Below, piece by piece: positions 11,401-22,559 of a DNA stretch of 64,000 nucleotides. The notes beneath the pieces were generated by a model. That model saw nothing but the letters and a program-made list of their open reading frames with translations, did not search any database and was not told the origin of the DNA. The position numbers and the translations under genes were made by a program. How positions within the stretch are numbered: the stretch's first letter is position 1; each line of letters starts with the position of its first letter. The DNA comes from Arenicola marina (Eukaryota > Annelida > Polychaeta > Arenicolidae), in contig OZ025249.1 of assembly GCA_964019135.1 (NCBI GenBank), positions 13,975,088 through 14,039,087 of the forward strand, written 5' to 3'.

Positions 11401-13310
11401 ATGCTGCTTACCAAACTAACACGTAGTAATTTTCTTTATTTTCCTGGTAAAGCCTGACGAAAAAGTTAAAACATCTTTGTATGGGCGTGACATATCAGGT
11501 CACATATAGAACCATGAATCAATGCAGTATTGCCATTGCTGAGTAACTCGCGTGCAACGTAGTGTTTTGCGCGAACCGAAAAATAAGTCGAATGCCGGCG
11601 TGCTGCCGGCGCCCATCGATTGGAAAAGAAAAGTGACGGGCAACCCACAAATGTCTCATGATCCTCTTGGCGTAATGAAAATGAGCCAATGAAATGAACG
11701 TTGCTATGATGGTCACGAAAAACTAAATATGATCCCATGGTATGAGAGATGACATGCGGCATTGTTCATCGAACTATAGTACAAATTTATCATCATATAA
11801 AATAGATCCCGCCACATCTTCCCCGGCGTTAAATCCATGTCGTCCCTTGACATGGCTAGGGCCCCTTAAAGCGGAGATTAAAGTCAAAGACATCTGCTCT
11901 TGTCCAGCTCTGGCAAAACTGGAAAAGAATAAAACAAAACAAACTCACATGATATTCAATAGTTATAAGTGTACAATTTTCCCCACAGTGCCCTCTGTAG
12001 AAAACCGCGGTAACCACGATTTCGGGTCTCAACCATGGACGAAACAAAGTAGTCCCCACGCTGTAACCACGCGGGTTGGCTTTTTACTCTTGTCGATCCC
12101 CTAAGCGAGGCACCTTCGTCATCCGCGGCCTCCCCTCCACTGTCCAAAACATCGCGTTGGCCATTAGCGGCGTCCTCTTGACCCTCAACACTGGTTACTA
12201 GAACACCTTGACCATCAGCGGCGTCCTCTCGGTCCTCAACACTGGACACTAAAACACCTTGACCATCATCAGCGGCGTCCTCTCGGTCCTCAACACTGGA
12301 CACTAAAACACCTTGACCATCAGCGGCGTCCTCTCGGTCCTCAACACTGGACACTAAAACACCTTGACCATCATCAGCGGCGTCCTCTCGGTCCTCAACA
12401 CTGGACACTAAAACACCTTGACCATCAGCGGCGTCCTCTCGGTCCTCAACACTGGACACTAAAACACCTTGACCATCAGCGGCGTCCTCTCGGTCCTCAA
12501 CACTGGACACCGAATCAGCGTCGCCAGTGGCGGACGAGGATCGCGACATCTGAGTGATCCCTTCACAAACGTCATCGGGAGATACCTTATGACGAGTTTC
12601 TGCATCACTCTCCAATACCTGACGTACGGGAGGATCTGGTTCCCCAGTAGGGCGATCTTCACCCTGTTCCCTGTCGGCACTATGTGGAACTGGATAACAT
12701 AGCCGGACATCCACCGATTCTTCCTCACTGCTGGAGGAAGTGTCCGTTGCCACTTCGGCCTGATGGTAACGAGTCTTACGACGAGGAAGTGACGGTTGGT
12801 CCTCCCTCTCATCTTCAATTTGTACACTGGCGATCGGCAGCCACAGGTTGCGGGGCAGGGAACGAACCGGGCCTGAGCCATCTACCTTTGGCACATGGAA
12901 AACCGGAACGTCAGAATTCGGCTGTTCCCTAACTACATAAACCTCACTCGACCATAAATCTGCCAGGTTTTCGGGGCCTTTGAAGGCGATTGGCTTCACT
13001 AGCACCCTATCACCTGCTTGAATGGACGTATGAACACATTTCTAGTGTCATAGTGGGCTTTCTGGCGTTCCTGTCGTGACCGCACCCGTTCCAAAGCGGC
13101 TTTATAGGCAGAGCGACTTTCCAGCCCCTTTACGTAAGTCTGATAGGTTACGGTGTCCTCGTTTACCATTTCCTTTACCCCAAGTACCAAATCTATGGGG
13201 AGCCGCAGCTCCCGCCCGTACATAAGATAAAACGGCGAGTAACCGGTTTGCTCGTTTCTAGTGCAATTATATGCCTGAGCCATCCGATTCCGTGTATATA
13301 CCGTCCAATC
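11400..13310 (-). mobile_element. Fossil Ty3/Gypsy LTR retroelement, 3' portion
   Basis: Minus-strand remains of the 3' end of a Ty3/Gypsy element. Parts seen: the end of the integrase core and C-terminal region (YNCTRNEQTGYSPFYLMYGR, then an SH3-like VLVKP..FKGPE segment and PVRSLPRN), a tail with an internal tandem repeat, and a candidate 3' LTR starting with TG at about 11816 and running to lower coordinates; its far end is not fixed. The 5' LTR, gag, protease, RT and RNase H are not present next to it. It is broken: only the 3' part remains, with further damage, and its upstream side meets the foldback element at 13302. Moderately old. Confidence 0.8.
12170..12520 (-). repeat. 45-48 bp tandem repeat inside the Gypsy tail
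   Basis: Seven units read, on the minus strand, close to SVEDREDAADGQGVLV. Unit length alternates between 45 and 48 bp (one extra Asp codon), so unit changes keep the reading frame. It lies in the acidic C-terminal tail of the fossil element. Confidence 0.85.
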
Positions 13311-16310
13311 GTTTCTCGTTTTCAAAATGATCATAAGAAACACGAAAAACAAACCGAGAATAGTTTTTCGTTTACCGAAACATTATTCAAAAAACAAAAA
13401 AATGATCACTGATACCGTGTTCCAAAAAGGTCCGTGTATATACCGTCGGTCCGTGTATGTACCTGCCATCCATTTTCCATTGCAAATGGGAAATAGAAAA
13501 AGCAAAATGTTGGCTCATTTTCCTTTACCTGCTTCAAGTGGGTAATGGAAAAAGGACATATCTTCCTATTTCCTTTCACCTACATCAAATGGGTAATGAG
13601 TTAAATGTACATCTTTCCGTTATCCATTTCCCATTGCGAAACACCAATGAAAAATGGAACAACAGACCCATTTCCTATTCCCCATTTAAATTCGGGGACT
13701 AGCGCACTTACCGGGCGCGGGCTCTGGCTTGGGGCTCCGGGCTACGGGCTATGGGCTCTGGGCTGTGGCTCCGAACGCGAGCTATGGCTCCGGTCTCTGG
13801 GTTGTGGCTTCGGCCTCTGGGCTATGGCCCCGGTCTCTGGGCTGTGGCTTTGGGCTTCAGGCTGTGACTTCGGGCTCCGGGCTCTGACTCCGGGCTTGGG
13901 CTATGGCTCCGGTCTCTGGGCTATAGCCCAGGGCGCGGGCTACGGCTCCGCGTGCTGGACTATGGCTCCGTGCACTGGACTATGGTTCTAGACTCCGGGT
14001 TATGGCTCCGGGCGCGGGCTATGGCTCCGGACTCTGGATTGTGGCCCGGGGCGAGGGCTACTGCTCTGGTTGCTGGACCTTGGCTTTGGTCTTTGGACTA
14101 TGGCTCCTCGCACTGGACTGCGCAGATCTCGTTGACCGGAGCCAATGCCCGCGACCGGAGCCATAGCTCAGCGTTTGGAGCAATAACCCGGGCCCGGAGC
14201 CATAGCCCGCGCCTGGAGCCATAGCCCGCGCCCGAAGCCATGGCCCGCGCCCGGAGCCATAGCCCGCGCCCGGAGCCATAGCCCGCGCCCGAAGCCATAA
14301 CCCGGGCCCGGAGCCATAGCCCGCGCCAGGAGCCATTACCCCGGGCCCGGAGCCATAACCCGGGCCCGGAGCCATAGCCCGCGCCAGGAGCCATAACACG
14401 GGCCCGGAGCCATAGCCCGCGCCCGGAGCCATAGCCCGCGCCTGGAGCCAGGAGCCACAGCCAGGAGCCCGAAGCCAGAGTCCGGAGCCCGAAAGCAGAG
14501 CCCGGAACCCGAAGCCAGAGCCCGAAGCCAGAGCCCGGAGCCCGAAGCCATATCCAGCAGCCCGAAGCCAGAGCTAGCGCTCAGTACGTGCGACAGTCAT
14601 AACTCGGAGCCAGGAGCCGTAGCCCGTACCCAGAGCCAGAGCACGGAGCCCGAAGCCACAGCCCAGACTGGAGACATAGCCCGCGCCCGGAGCCATAGCC
14701 CGCGCCTGGAGCCATAGCTCGGGCCCGGAGCCATAGCCCGCGCCTCGAGCCATAGCCCGCGCCCGGAGCCATAACCCGGGCCCGGAGCCATAGCCCACGC
14801 CCGGAGCCATAGCCCGCGCCCGGAGCCATAGCCCGGGCCCGGAGCCATAGCCCGCGCCTGGAGCCATAGCCCGCGCCCGGAGCCATAACCCGGGCCCGGA
14901 GCCATAGCCCGCGCCTGGAGCCATAACTCGGCTCGGAACCATAGCCCGCGCCCTGAGCCATAACCCCGGGCCTGGAGCCATAGCTCGAACTCGGAGCCAT
15001 AACCCGGGCCCGGAGCCTGAGCCCGGGCCCGGAGGCTGAGCCCGCGCCTGGAGCCATAGCCCGCGCCCGGCGCCATAGCCCGCGCCCTGAGCCATAATCC
15101 GGACCCGGGCCCGGAGCCATAGCCCGCGCCTTGAGCGATAGCCCGGGCCCGGGTCTGGAGCCATAACCCCGGGCCCGGACGCGAAGCCATAGCCCGGACG
15201 CGGAGCCATAGCCCGCGCCTGGAGCCAAAGCCCGCGCCCGGAGCCATAACACGGGCCCGGAGCCATAGCCCGCGCCTGGAGCCATCACCCAGGCCCGGAG
15301 CCATATTGCCCGCGCCTGGAGCCATAATTTGGAGCCGGGAGCCACAGCCAGGAGCCACAGCCAGGAGCCCGAAGCCTGAGTCCGGAGCCCAAAGCCAGAG
15401 TCCGGAGCCCGAAGCCAGAGTCCGGAGCCCGAAGCCAGAGCCCGGAACCCGAAGCCAGAGCCGGAAGCCAGAGCCCAGAGCTTGAAGCCATAGCCCGGAG
15501 CCCGAAGCCATAGCCACGAGCCCGAAGCCAGAGCTAGCGCTCGGTACGTGCGACAGTCATAAATCGTAGCCAGGAGCCGTAGCGCGTACCCGGAGCCAGA
15601 GCACGGAGCCGAAGCCACAGCCCAGACCGGAGCCATAGCCAGCGCCCGGAGCCATAGCCCGCTCATGGAGCCATAGCCCAGAGCCCGAAGCCACAGCCCA
15701 ATCACCGGAGCCATAGCCCGAAGCCACAGCCCGCAACCCGGAGCCCGAAACCACAGCCCAGAGACCGAAGCCATAGCACCAAAGCCACAGCCCGGAGTCC
15801 GAAGCCACAGCCCGGAGCACCAAATCCATAGCCCAGAGCCCGAAGTCAGAGCCCGAAGCCAGAGCCCAGAGGCTGAAGCCATAGCCCGGAGCCCGAAGCC
15901 TTAGCCCAGAACCCGAAGCCGTGCACTAGTCACCGCATTCAAATGAAAAAAAATAGGTAATAGGTTTGTTTTTCCATTTTTCATTTGTGTTTTGCAATGG
16001 GAAATGGGTAACGGAAAGATGTACCCTTAACCTATTACCCATTTGATATATGTGAAAGGAGATAGGAAGACATGTCCTTTTCCCACTACCCATTTGAAAC
16101 ATGTGAAAGAAAATGAGTCAACATTTTGCTTTTTTCTATTTCCCACTTGCAATGGAAAATGAATGGCAGGTACATACACGGACCACCGTCCAATCGTTTT
16201 TCGTTTTCAAAATGATCATAAGAAAAACGAAAAAAGAACCAACAACTGTTTTTCGTTTGCGACATAGAAAACGACAATTGGTAACAGAAACCGTGTTTCG
16301 TTTTTCGTTT
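13302..16310. mobile_element. Foldback element with inverted arms and direct-repeat flanks
   Basis: Arms of about 260-270 bp at 13440-13712 and 15925-16187 are inverted copies of each other (for example 'cattgcaaatgggaaatagaaaaagcaaaatgttgg' on the left, its complement on the right). Outside them, 13302-13430 and 16188-16310 are direct repeats beginning 'ccgtccaatcgttt'. The interior is a GC-rich minisatellite whose left part is in the opposite orientation to its right part. The left boundary abuts the Gypsy integrase region. No transposase is seen, so it is non-autonomous. Confidence 0.75.
13713..15920. repeat. GC-rich minisatellite, 'ggagccatagcccgcgcc' type
   Basis: Units of 18 bp and relatives. 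Up to about 14100 the plus strand reads 'gggctatggctccgg'; from about 14160 it reads the complement 'ccggagccatagcccg'. Higher-order copies exist: 14540-14690 is close to 15520-15640. Both strands give long open frames (up to 433 codons) of Gly/Ala/Ser/Leu/Trp repeats, a by-product of an 18-bp unit without stops. Confidence 0.9.
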
Positions 16311-16379
16311 ACCAAACGGAAAACAAAATACGGTTATGCATTACGAAACCAATTTTTCTAGTCTCTGTATACACGCAAT

Positions 16380-16560
16380 ACACCATTCGTGTTGCGTGCG
16401 GTATTCGCCAGGTGGCAACCCCACTGGGCATTCGAGAGAAGATGGTGGCTGATTGGAAAGTGATGGACTAGGCTCTTCCGTTGCCCCATAATATACCGGA
16501 CCTAGCCGGTGTGAACACGTCCTGGCCCAAAGAAATGCGCCCATTATGTGGCTTCACGGC
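16380..16560 (-). repeat. Dispersed repeat, copy 2
   Basis: Reverse complement matches 7690-7940 in order and content. The class is unknown. Confidence 0.5.
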
Positions 16561-18105
16561 GCGCCATGCTACCCCCGCTGCTAACAGGACGGGTGGCGGC
16601 CTGTAATGGGTTAATATGCATACCTACATTACACTTAGGGTTTTTTTTAGTTTGTGACCCGTCTCTGTCTTTGGTTCAATAACGGTACAGAAATCGAAAT
16701 AAACCGAACATGTAGGCCTAAGCTAACTAAACCGACGATAAAGGCCTAACGTTAGTGGCATGGATCCACCCCTAAATGAAACGCCACACATATGTAAAAC
16801 CACCATAAAAAAAACCCGGTTATTGCCCACCCCACAAGGAACACTTGTATCAAACCGGTGGCGGATCCATGGTGGTTGTGGCAGTCGCGACCCAGACATC
16901 GACAGATCTGGGGGCGTCAAGGTCCCTGTAATGGGCACTTTTTTTACCCACCATGTTTGTATGAGCACGCATTCAGCAAATTAGCGCACAATATATATTG
17001 GCGGCTGTTTAGAGATGGTCTCTGTTAGATTTTAATATATAAATGTGCTTTACGCTGTGTTTGGGATTTTGCTGACTCATTCAGCTCATGTAGGACAGAA
17101 AGATCGCGTTCTCGGTTGGCTAAACGTTTTGAGGCAGCTTTGGTCAACAGTTAATTAGGCCTACCTTTGCCGTACGGCATATAAATATTTGACACATCGA
17201 GTCCTTTTCTTTCTTTCCTCAGCCTGTTTTGTTGACGAAAGAAAAGATACAAAGTTGCAAGTAGCTTGTACGTTTTGGTCAATGTGCAGATCTTCTCTTT
17301 CTCTGACCCATTCACATGTCCATTCACATGGGGGCGGCGTACGTCGGCTAGTATACAAGCGGTAAAGCTCAAAACCTGTCACAATCACTATGTAGCAATC
17401 TATATAAGTATCTCACAATCACAATGCTCACACACAACATGAAAAGCAATCATGCAATAATAATTACAATCAGACACGTGAATCCTGCATCTGAAAGTAT
17501 TAGGTCTTGACAGGACAATCAGCTAGCAAAAAAACAAACAACAACAAAAACAATGAGATAAGTACAAACACATCAGGATTCAATATCAGCAATCTTCTAT
17601 CCCAACAGCAAGTCCTTGTCTTGAGTTGAGTCACTTTATTAACATCCTGAAAACCATATTACTCCACACAGAAATATCAAAACGATATGACAAGCCCCAT
17701 GAAGCGATCTGACAAGCTTTATGAATGAAATGAATGATCAATGAAGCGATGTAGCATGAGACAGACCTGAGACAAGAGATACTATCAAATCCACTCAAGC
17801 ATAACAATAACTCTGACAATCACTATATACCCATTCAGTGACCTTATCTCTATGTATATAAGTCCTTTACCAAAACAAGTCAGTCAGATCAAGTATTGGT
17901 ACTTCGTTTTGGAGATGTTGTGTATTGTTGTAGGTCGTATCCACCATCTTGGAAAATGGCGGATGCGTTGTCCATAGATACACAATAAAACAAATTTGTT
18001 CAGCGATTCCGAAAACCCATACATAAACATGAAAATCATCAGTGTTAATTTTAGAAATGTTGGTTATTTTTCGTGGTCTGGTTTCGCTTTGCAACATGAT
18101 ACTCA
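16561..18105. other. Unassigned intergenic stretch
   Basis: No exon or RNA gene recognised. Short direct repeats occur around 16750-16940 ('catggatccaccc' and its complement 'ggatccatgg'), which may mark a small palindromic element. 17400-17850 is AT-rich and featureless. Confidence 0.3.
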
Positions 18106-18109
18106 ATAA

Positions 18110-18690
18110 TGATTGTTTCTGACCGATGGAGTATTGTCATACGGGAAGGGGCATGAGGCTGACCGAGGGAATGTTGTCATGGGGGGAGAGGGAGTATTTT
18201 CTGGCTGGGAAAGGTGCATGAGTCCGATCGAGGGAATATTTTCATCGGGGGAAGGGGGCATGAGGCTGACCGACGGAGTATTGTCATGGCGGGGAAAGTG
18301 GCATGAGGCTGACCGACGGAGAATTGCCATAGGGGGGGGGGGGCATGGGGCTGACCTAGGGAGTATTGCCATAGGGTGGGGGTCTTGAGGCTGACCTAGG
18401 GAGTATTGCCATAGGGGGGGGGGCATGGGCCTGACCGAGGGAGTATTTGGGGGGAGGGGGCATAGGGCTGATCGAGGGAGTATGGTCATGGGGGAAAGGG
18501 GGAAGGGGTCATGGGGTTGACCGAGAGAGAATCGCCATGAGGGGAGGGGGCACCGGGCTGGCCGAGGGAGTATGGTCATGGGGGGAAAGGGGCATGGGGC
18601 TGACCGATGGAGTATTGTCATAAGGGAGGGGGGATGAGGCTGACCGAGAGAGTACTGTCATGGGGGAAGAGAGCATGGGGATGACTGCTA
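18110..18690 (+). repeat. Purine-rich minisatellite
   Basis: About ten units of 50-60 bp with the core 'ggcatgaggctgaccgagggagtattgtcatgggggga'. The strong G bias on the plus strand may favour G-quadruplex or triplex structure. The minus-strand 172-codon Pro/Ser-rich frame is repeat translation. Confidence 0.85.
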
Positions 18691-18959
18691 TCGGGGATTT
18701 CCCACATTTGACTGATCTGTCGCGCTTTAAATCGTGATGCATGGCTTTGCCGTCTGTCTGTGTTGGCTGACCGCGGTGCGTGGCCTTGACAGTGCCAACT
18801 GGTTGCCTGCGGCTTGTGGGTTAAACTGATAGGCTTTCTAGTGAAAGCGTGCACTCGGCGACCATAGCTCTGTGCCAAACTTTGCACCCACGAATAGGAG
18901 GACGAGTATTATGATTAGTGCGGTTTGGATTCCGTCACCCTCTCCCTACGCTGAAAGGA

Positions 18960-19440
18960 CCACCCCGGGCCACGTCAGGGTCGCTTCAACCCCTCTACCT
19001 GCGTTGTAATGTCTCGGTCGGGCTTGGTCATGACTTCAACCTCGCTGCACCTCACTGCACTGGGGGCTGCAGGAGGGTGGATGGGCGTGGGGGATGAGCA
19101 GAGAGGAGTCTATTAACCCTGCTTTTATGTGGGCGGGCAGGGGGGGGGGGGAGAATGAAATTGGTGCCGATAGGGCGTGTGCAGGAATTATTGAAATGGG
19201 GGGAGGGGGGGGGGGCACAATAATGGGTTCCGCACAGGCCACAGATATACCTTAGGGTCTGAAACGGGGGGGGGGGGGGCACGTGCTCCCTGTGCACGTC
19301 CATGCACGGTGGGTGCGAGTGGACGGGGTGGAAGGGCAGGAGTGTATGATTCTGACGATTGAGGGTGCCTTATCGCTAACGGCTCACTCACTGCCCTTCC
19401 CAACCCGTGCTCTCTGGATCCGGCGCCGCCTATAACATGG
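18960..19440. repeat. G-run rich dispersed repeat
   Basis: Four runs of 9-14 G (near 19141, 19200, 19268 and nearby) sit with 'gcacgtgctcc' and a closing 'ggatccggcgccgcctataac'. It resembles the 11300-11400 element end in the opposite sense. No coding content. Confidence 0.45.
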
Positions 19441-20640
19441 GAATCCCCATAAGGAATGTTTGGCCCTCTAGCGTGAAAAGTAAAATAGAAAGTATCTATG
19501 ACTAAGAAACAACTAGGCGGTAAACTTAGACGTCCTGTGACCCGAATTCGATCTCTCTATTCCTAAGATTAATTTTACAGTGAATTTACTTCGTATTTCA
19601 AAAAAAAAATTGACGTCATGTGACGTCATTGACGGCAATTTTTTCTTCGGAAAATTGGTCATACCGACTTTCTTAATACACCTTTGGACGTTGATGACGA
19701 TTGAGATAGTCAAAGTGGGAAAACAACGTGCATCTAGTTTTAACATAAGGACAAGGTGAACTATGACGTCATTTTGCGCGAAATTTCTTTCTACGCGCAA
19801 AACCATGATGTATATTAAAGTTGTTTCCCCTAATCAGTGGAACATGTTGACGCTAGTCGCATCTCTTTAGGACAAATATTAAGAAAGCCTTAGCACTTTT
19901 ACGTTTTTCCTTTAATCGGAGGGCCTTGACCTTTGACCTTTGACACTGAAAAGTCCGCAACTTGAAAATTGTAGAGGTTCGGACATGCCACATTTCCATA
20001 AATATTGGTGAACGATAGCTGTTGTCGTTAGAGCAGTAGAGGGTACAAAAGAAAGGCAAGCAAGCAAACATACGCAGCGGAATGCAGCGGAGTGGATAAA
20101 AAAATCGTCCTTCCGACATATGACGAAATATCTATGACATTTCCTCTTAATAAAGACAAGAGACCGCCTATGCTAAATAATTGTGAAGTTGTGTTCAATA
20201 ATCGAACAGTCAAGGGTACATCTTAGTTTTCAACCAGCAAAGTTATCAGCAAGTTAGGGGAGCCAAACACTTTGAAACCGTTGACTGTCAGTGAATGACG
20301 TTCTCGGAATATGACACCTTGATGGCACTAACAAACTATTTATTGCCGCCTAAAAAATAATTAGTATATATATTTAATGTTAAATATACGTGAAAGGGCA
20401 CCACCAGGCTTTACATCAACGGGATTAATAGGGCTAAAATTCAATTTGTAGTTCACAGGGCGCCGGTTATCACGCAGACAGCGTTATCGTCAGTACAGTG
20501 GCAGCCCAACGTTACGCCCTCGCCGCATAGCGGCGCCACTACTCGCCGCATTATACATTTTACAATGGGCGCTCGTAGTATGACTTATCTTGGTGTGCTA
20601 ATATCTTTGGCCATAGGCAGACGCGCGAGTTGTAGTTCTT
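19441..20640. other. Unassigned stretch before a first exon
   Basis: No gene recognised. 20430-20570 is rich in 'gcggcgcc'-type words and may be an old MITE. Confidence 0.3.
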
Positions 20641-20654
20641 ACTCTAGACAATCT

Positions 20655-20777
20655 TTGTTAAAACTTCCTGGTGCGAACTCGCCGAGGCGCATCTGCAATG
20701 CTAAGCGGTTGGTCTCACTCACTTGGTCGGTTGGCTGTGCTGCTTTAACGGCGTCGGGTTAAAGCAACAAGGGAGCC
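20655..20777 (+). promoter_or_regulatory. Conserved 5' leader of a family first exon
   Basis: Block 'aaaacttcctggtgcgaa..cgcat..caatgctaagcggttg..ctcac' is found at 20655, 28097 and (shortened) 58663, each time just upstream of a signal-peptide exon or its relic. Likely 5' UTR and proximal promoter copied with the first exon. Confidence 0.55.
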
Positions 20778-20856
20778 ATGTTTGCGTTTCTCACCATGGT
20801 TCGGTCTTCTTTGTCAGTCGTGGTTATAATACAGGTGTTCAGAAGACCAGTGGACG
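20778..20856 (+). CDS. Orphan first exon: signal peptide
   Basis: ATG at 20778 in a GCCATG context, 26 codons plus one base, donor G|GTGAGT. It reads MFAFLTMVRSSLSVVVIIQV then FRRPVD. Length (79 nt) and phase equal the RPTP exon 1 at 51986-52064, so it could splice to a phase-1 EGF or FTP exon. No such exon follows nearby on this strand, so it is either the start of a long-intron gene or an isolated copy. Confidence 0.5.
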
Positions 20857-21059
20857 GTGAGTGTTACACACATATCACACTTTCTCTCGCAATATCACAC
20901 GTCTGCCCCCCCCAGCACCTGTCTACCTTTCCCTCTCGCTCTCTCATGTTGACAAATTTTTGCAGGCATGAAAGTAGGTTAACTTTCGGTGAACAACCTA
21001 TACAGAACATCTTGGAACCCAGCTGACGAGAATTCGATCTGACGACCCGTCGCTTATAG

Positions 21060-21350
21060 GGTGATAGTGGGGGGGGGCACAATAAAAAAACATATGACGA
21101 CCGGGGGTGGAGGGGAAAACACATATGACGACCGGGGGTGGAGGGGCTGAACAATATTGCGACCAAGGGGTCCATTATTATTTTGAGGACCGGATGAGGG
21201 GCGGGGGTACGACCTGTCTGTCTCTATGACCTGTCTGTCTCTATGACAGACAGGTCGTACCCCCGGTCGTAAAGATATGACGACCTGGGGTTGAGGGGCT
21301 GAACAATATTGCGACCAAGGGGTCCATTATTATTTTGACGACCGAAGGAG
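21060..21350. repeat. Direct duplication with internal inverted repeat
   Basis: 'ggggctgaacaatattgcgaccaaggggtccattattattttga' occurs at about 21143 and 21295. Between the copies 'acgacctgtctgtctctatga' is followed by its own inverted complement 'gacagacaggtcgtac', giving a hairpin at about 21209-21262. Borders a G-rich tract at 21360. Confidence 0.7.
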
Positions 21351-22229
21351 CGGAGGGCGGGGGGGGTACAGATATACTTTAGGATCTTAGGGTGCCTCCC
21401 CCCCCCCGCTCCTTCGGCCCCGTTTGGTATGGGGTTCATTTATCCACCGCGCCTGGGCCGAGGTATAACATTCCATCCTTGCTGAAGCGATGGTGACTTT
21501 ACAGTACCTGCCCTAACCAGCCCTGTCACCCCAGACTGCCGCTATCATATCTTGTGACAATAACAACGATTGTTGTGGCGACAACTAATTGGCAATAAAC
21601 AGATTATCAAATGTATGCATACATAATTGCTAGGTGGAAGTGTACGTCACATATGCCTGCATATATCAACCAAATCAGTCATCCCCGAATCGACACCTGA
21701 GATAGCCGAATCCTTCGACAGAGAGACTAATAACGTGCTACTAAGGTCCATGTATGTGTAACGTGCCGACGGGGTGTCATGATGTGGCGACTGCGCAGAT
21801 ATATACTTGTCTTGGTAGGGGTTGGGGATTAAATTATTTGGTTCAGCAGTTTTACTTCAACAGTTTTACTACTCAGTTGTCGGTTTAACGGCTTTTCGCA
21901 TTCAGACAAGTTCGATGTTGTAACCAGCAAACATAAAAGATGAAGGCAATGCAAATATACTTTTCCAGTATTTATTGATAAAGACACTTTAAAGCCCTTG
22001 ATACAGGATATAAAACAATCCACACTGCACGCCGGATCCCAACCAATACTATACATTATTTCGGTTATATCCTGCCCCTGCGACCGCGCTCCACTAATAA
22101 ATGTACACTTGATATAACCAACTCTACAGCTATCTCACCATAAAGCATATGGCTGAGAAACCATACTCTGAAATCGAACTCGCTAAAGCCGCGGCTAATG
22201 CCGCAAGCTTGTAGCAAGTAGGATCCCTG

Positions 22230-22450
22230 CAGTCTTCCTCACTGGAAACTAATAGCACCCTACAATAACTAATAGCACCCTACAGTAACCAACAGCAACC
22301 TACATTAACTAATAGCATCTCACAGAACCCCATAGCACTTCGCAGAACCTCACAGTAACGAATAGCACTTCACAGCACCTCATAGCATCTCACAGAACCT
22401 CACAATAACTAATAGCACCTCATAGAACCTCACAGTAACCAATAGAAAAG
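22230..22450. repeat. Degenerate tandem repeat
   Basis: Units of about 22-30 bp built from 'cctcacagtaactaatagcac' with many variants. It lies just outside the duplicated promoter block. Confidence 0.6.
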
Positions 22451-22559
22451 GAAACCACCTTGCATGAACGATGGTATATGTTCGGTAGGTGGCGGTAGTG
22501 ATAATGGAGAGCTCGAGAAACGGCCTGTTTCGCATTCGCTTGGTGGCGCCACTGCGCTA

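Noticed and set aside
14058-15882. Gly/Ala/Ser/Trp-rich frames up to 433 codons
   Set aside because: 18-bp repeat translation; three overlapping frames of the same strand are open and no splice or start signal supports them.
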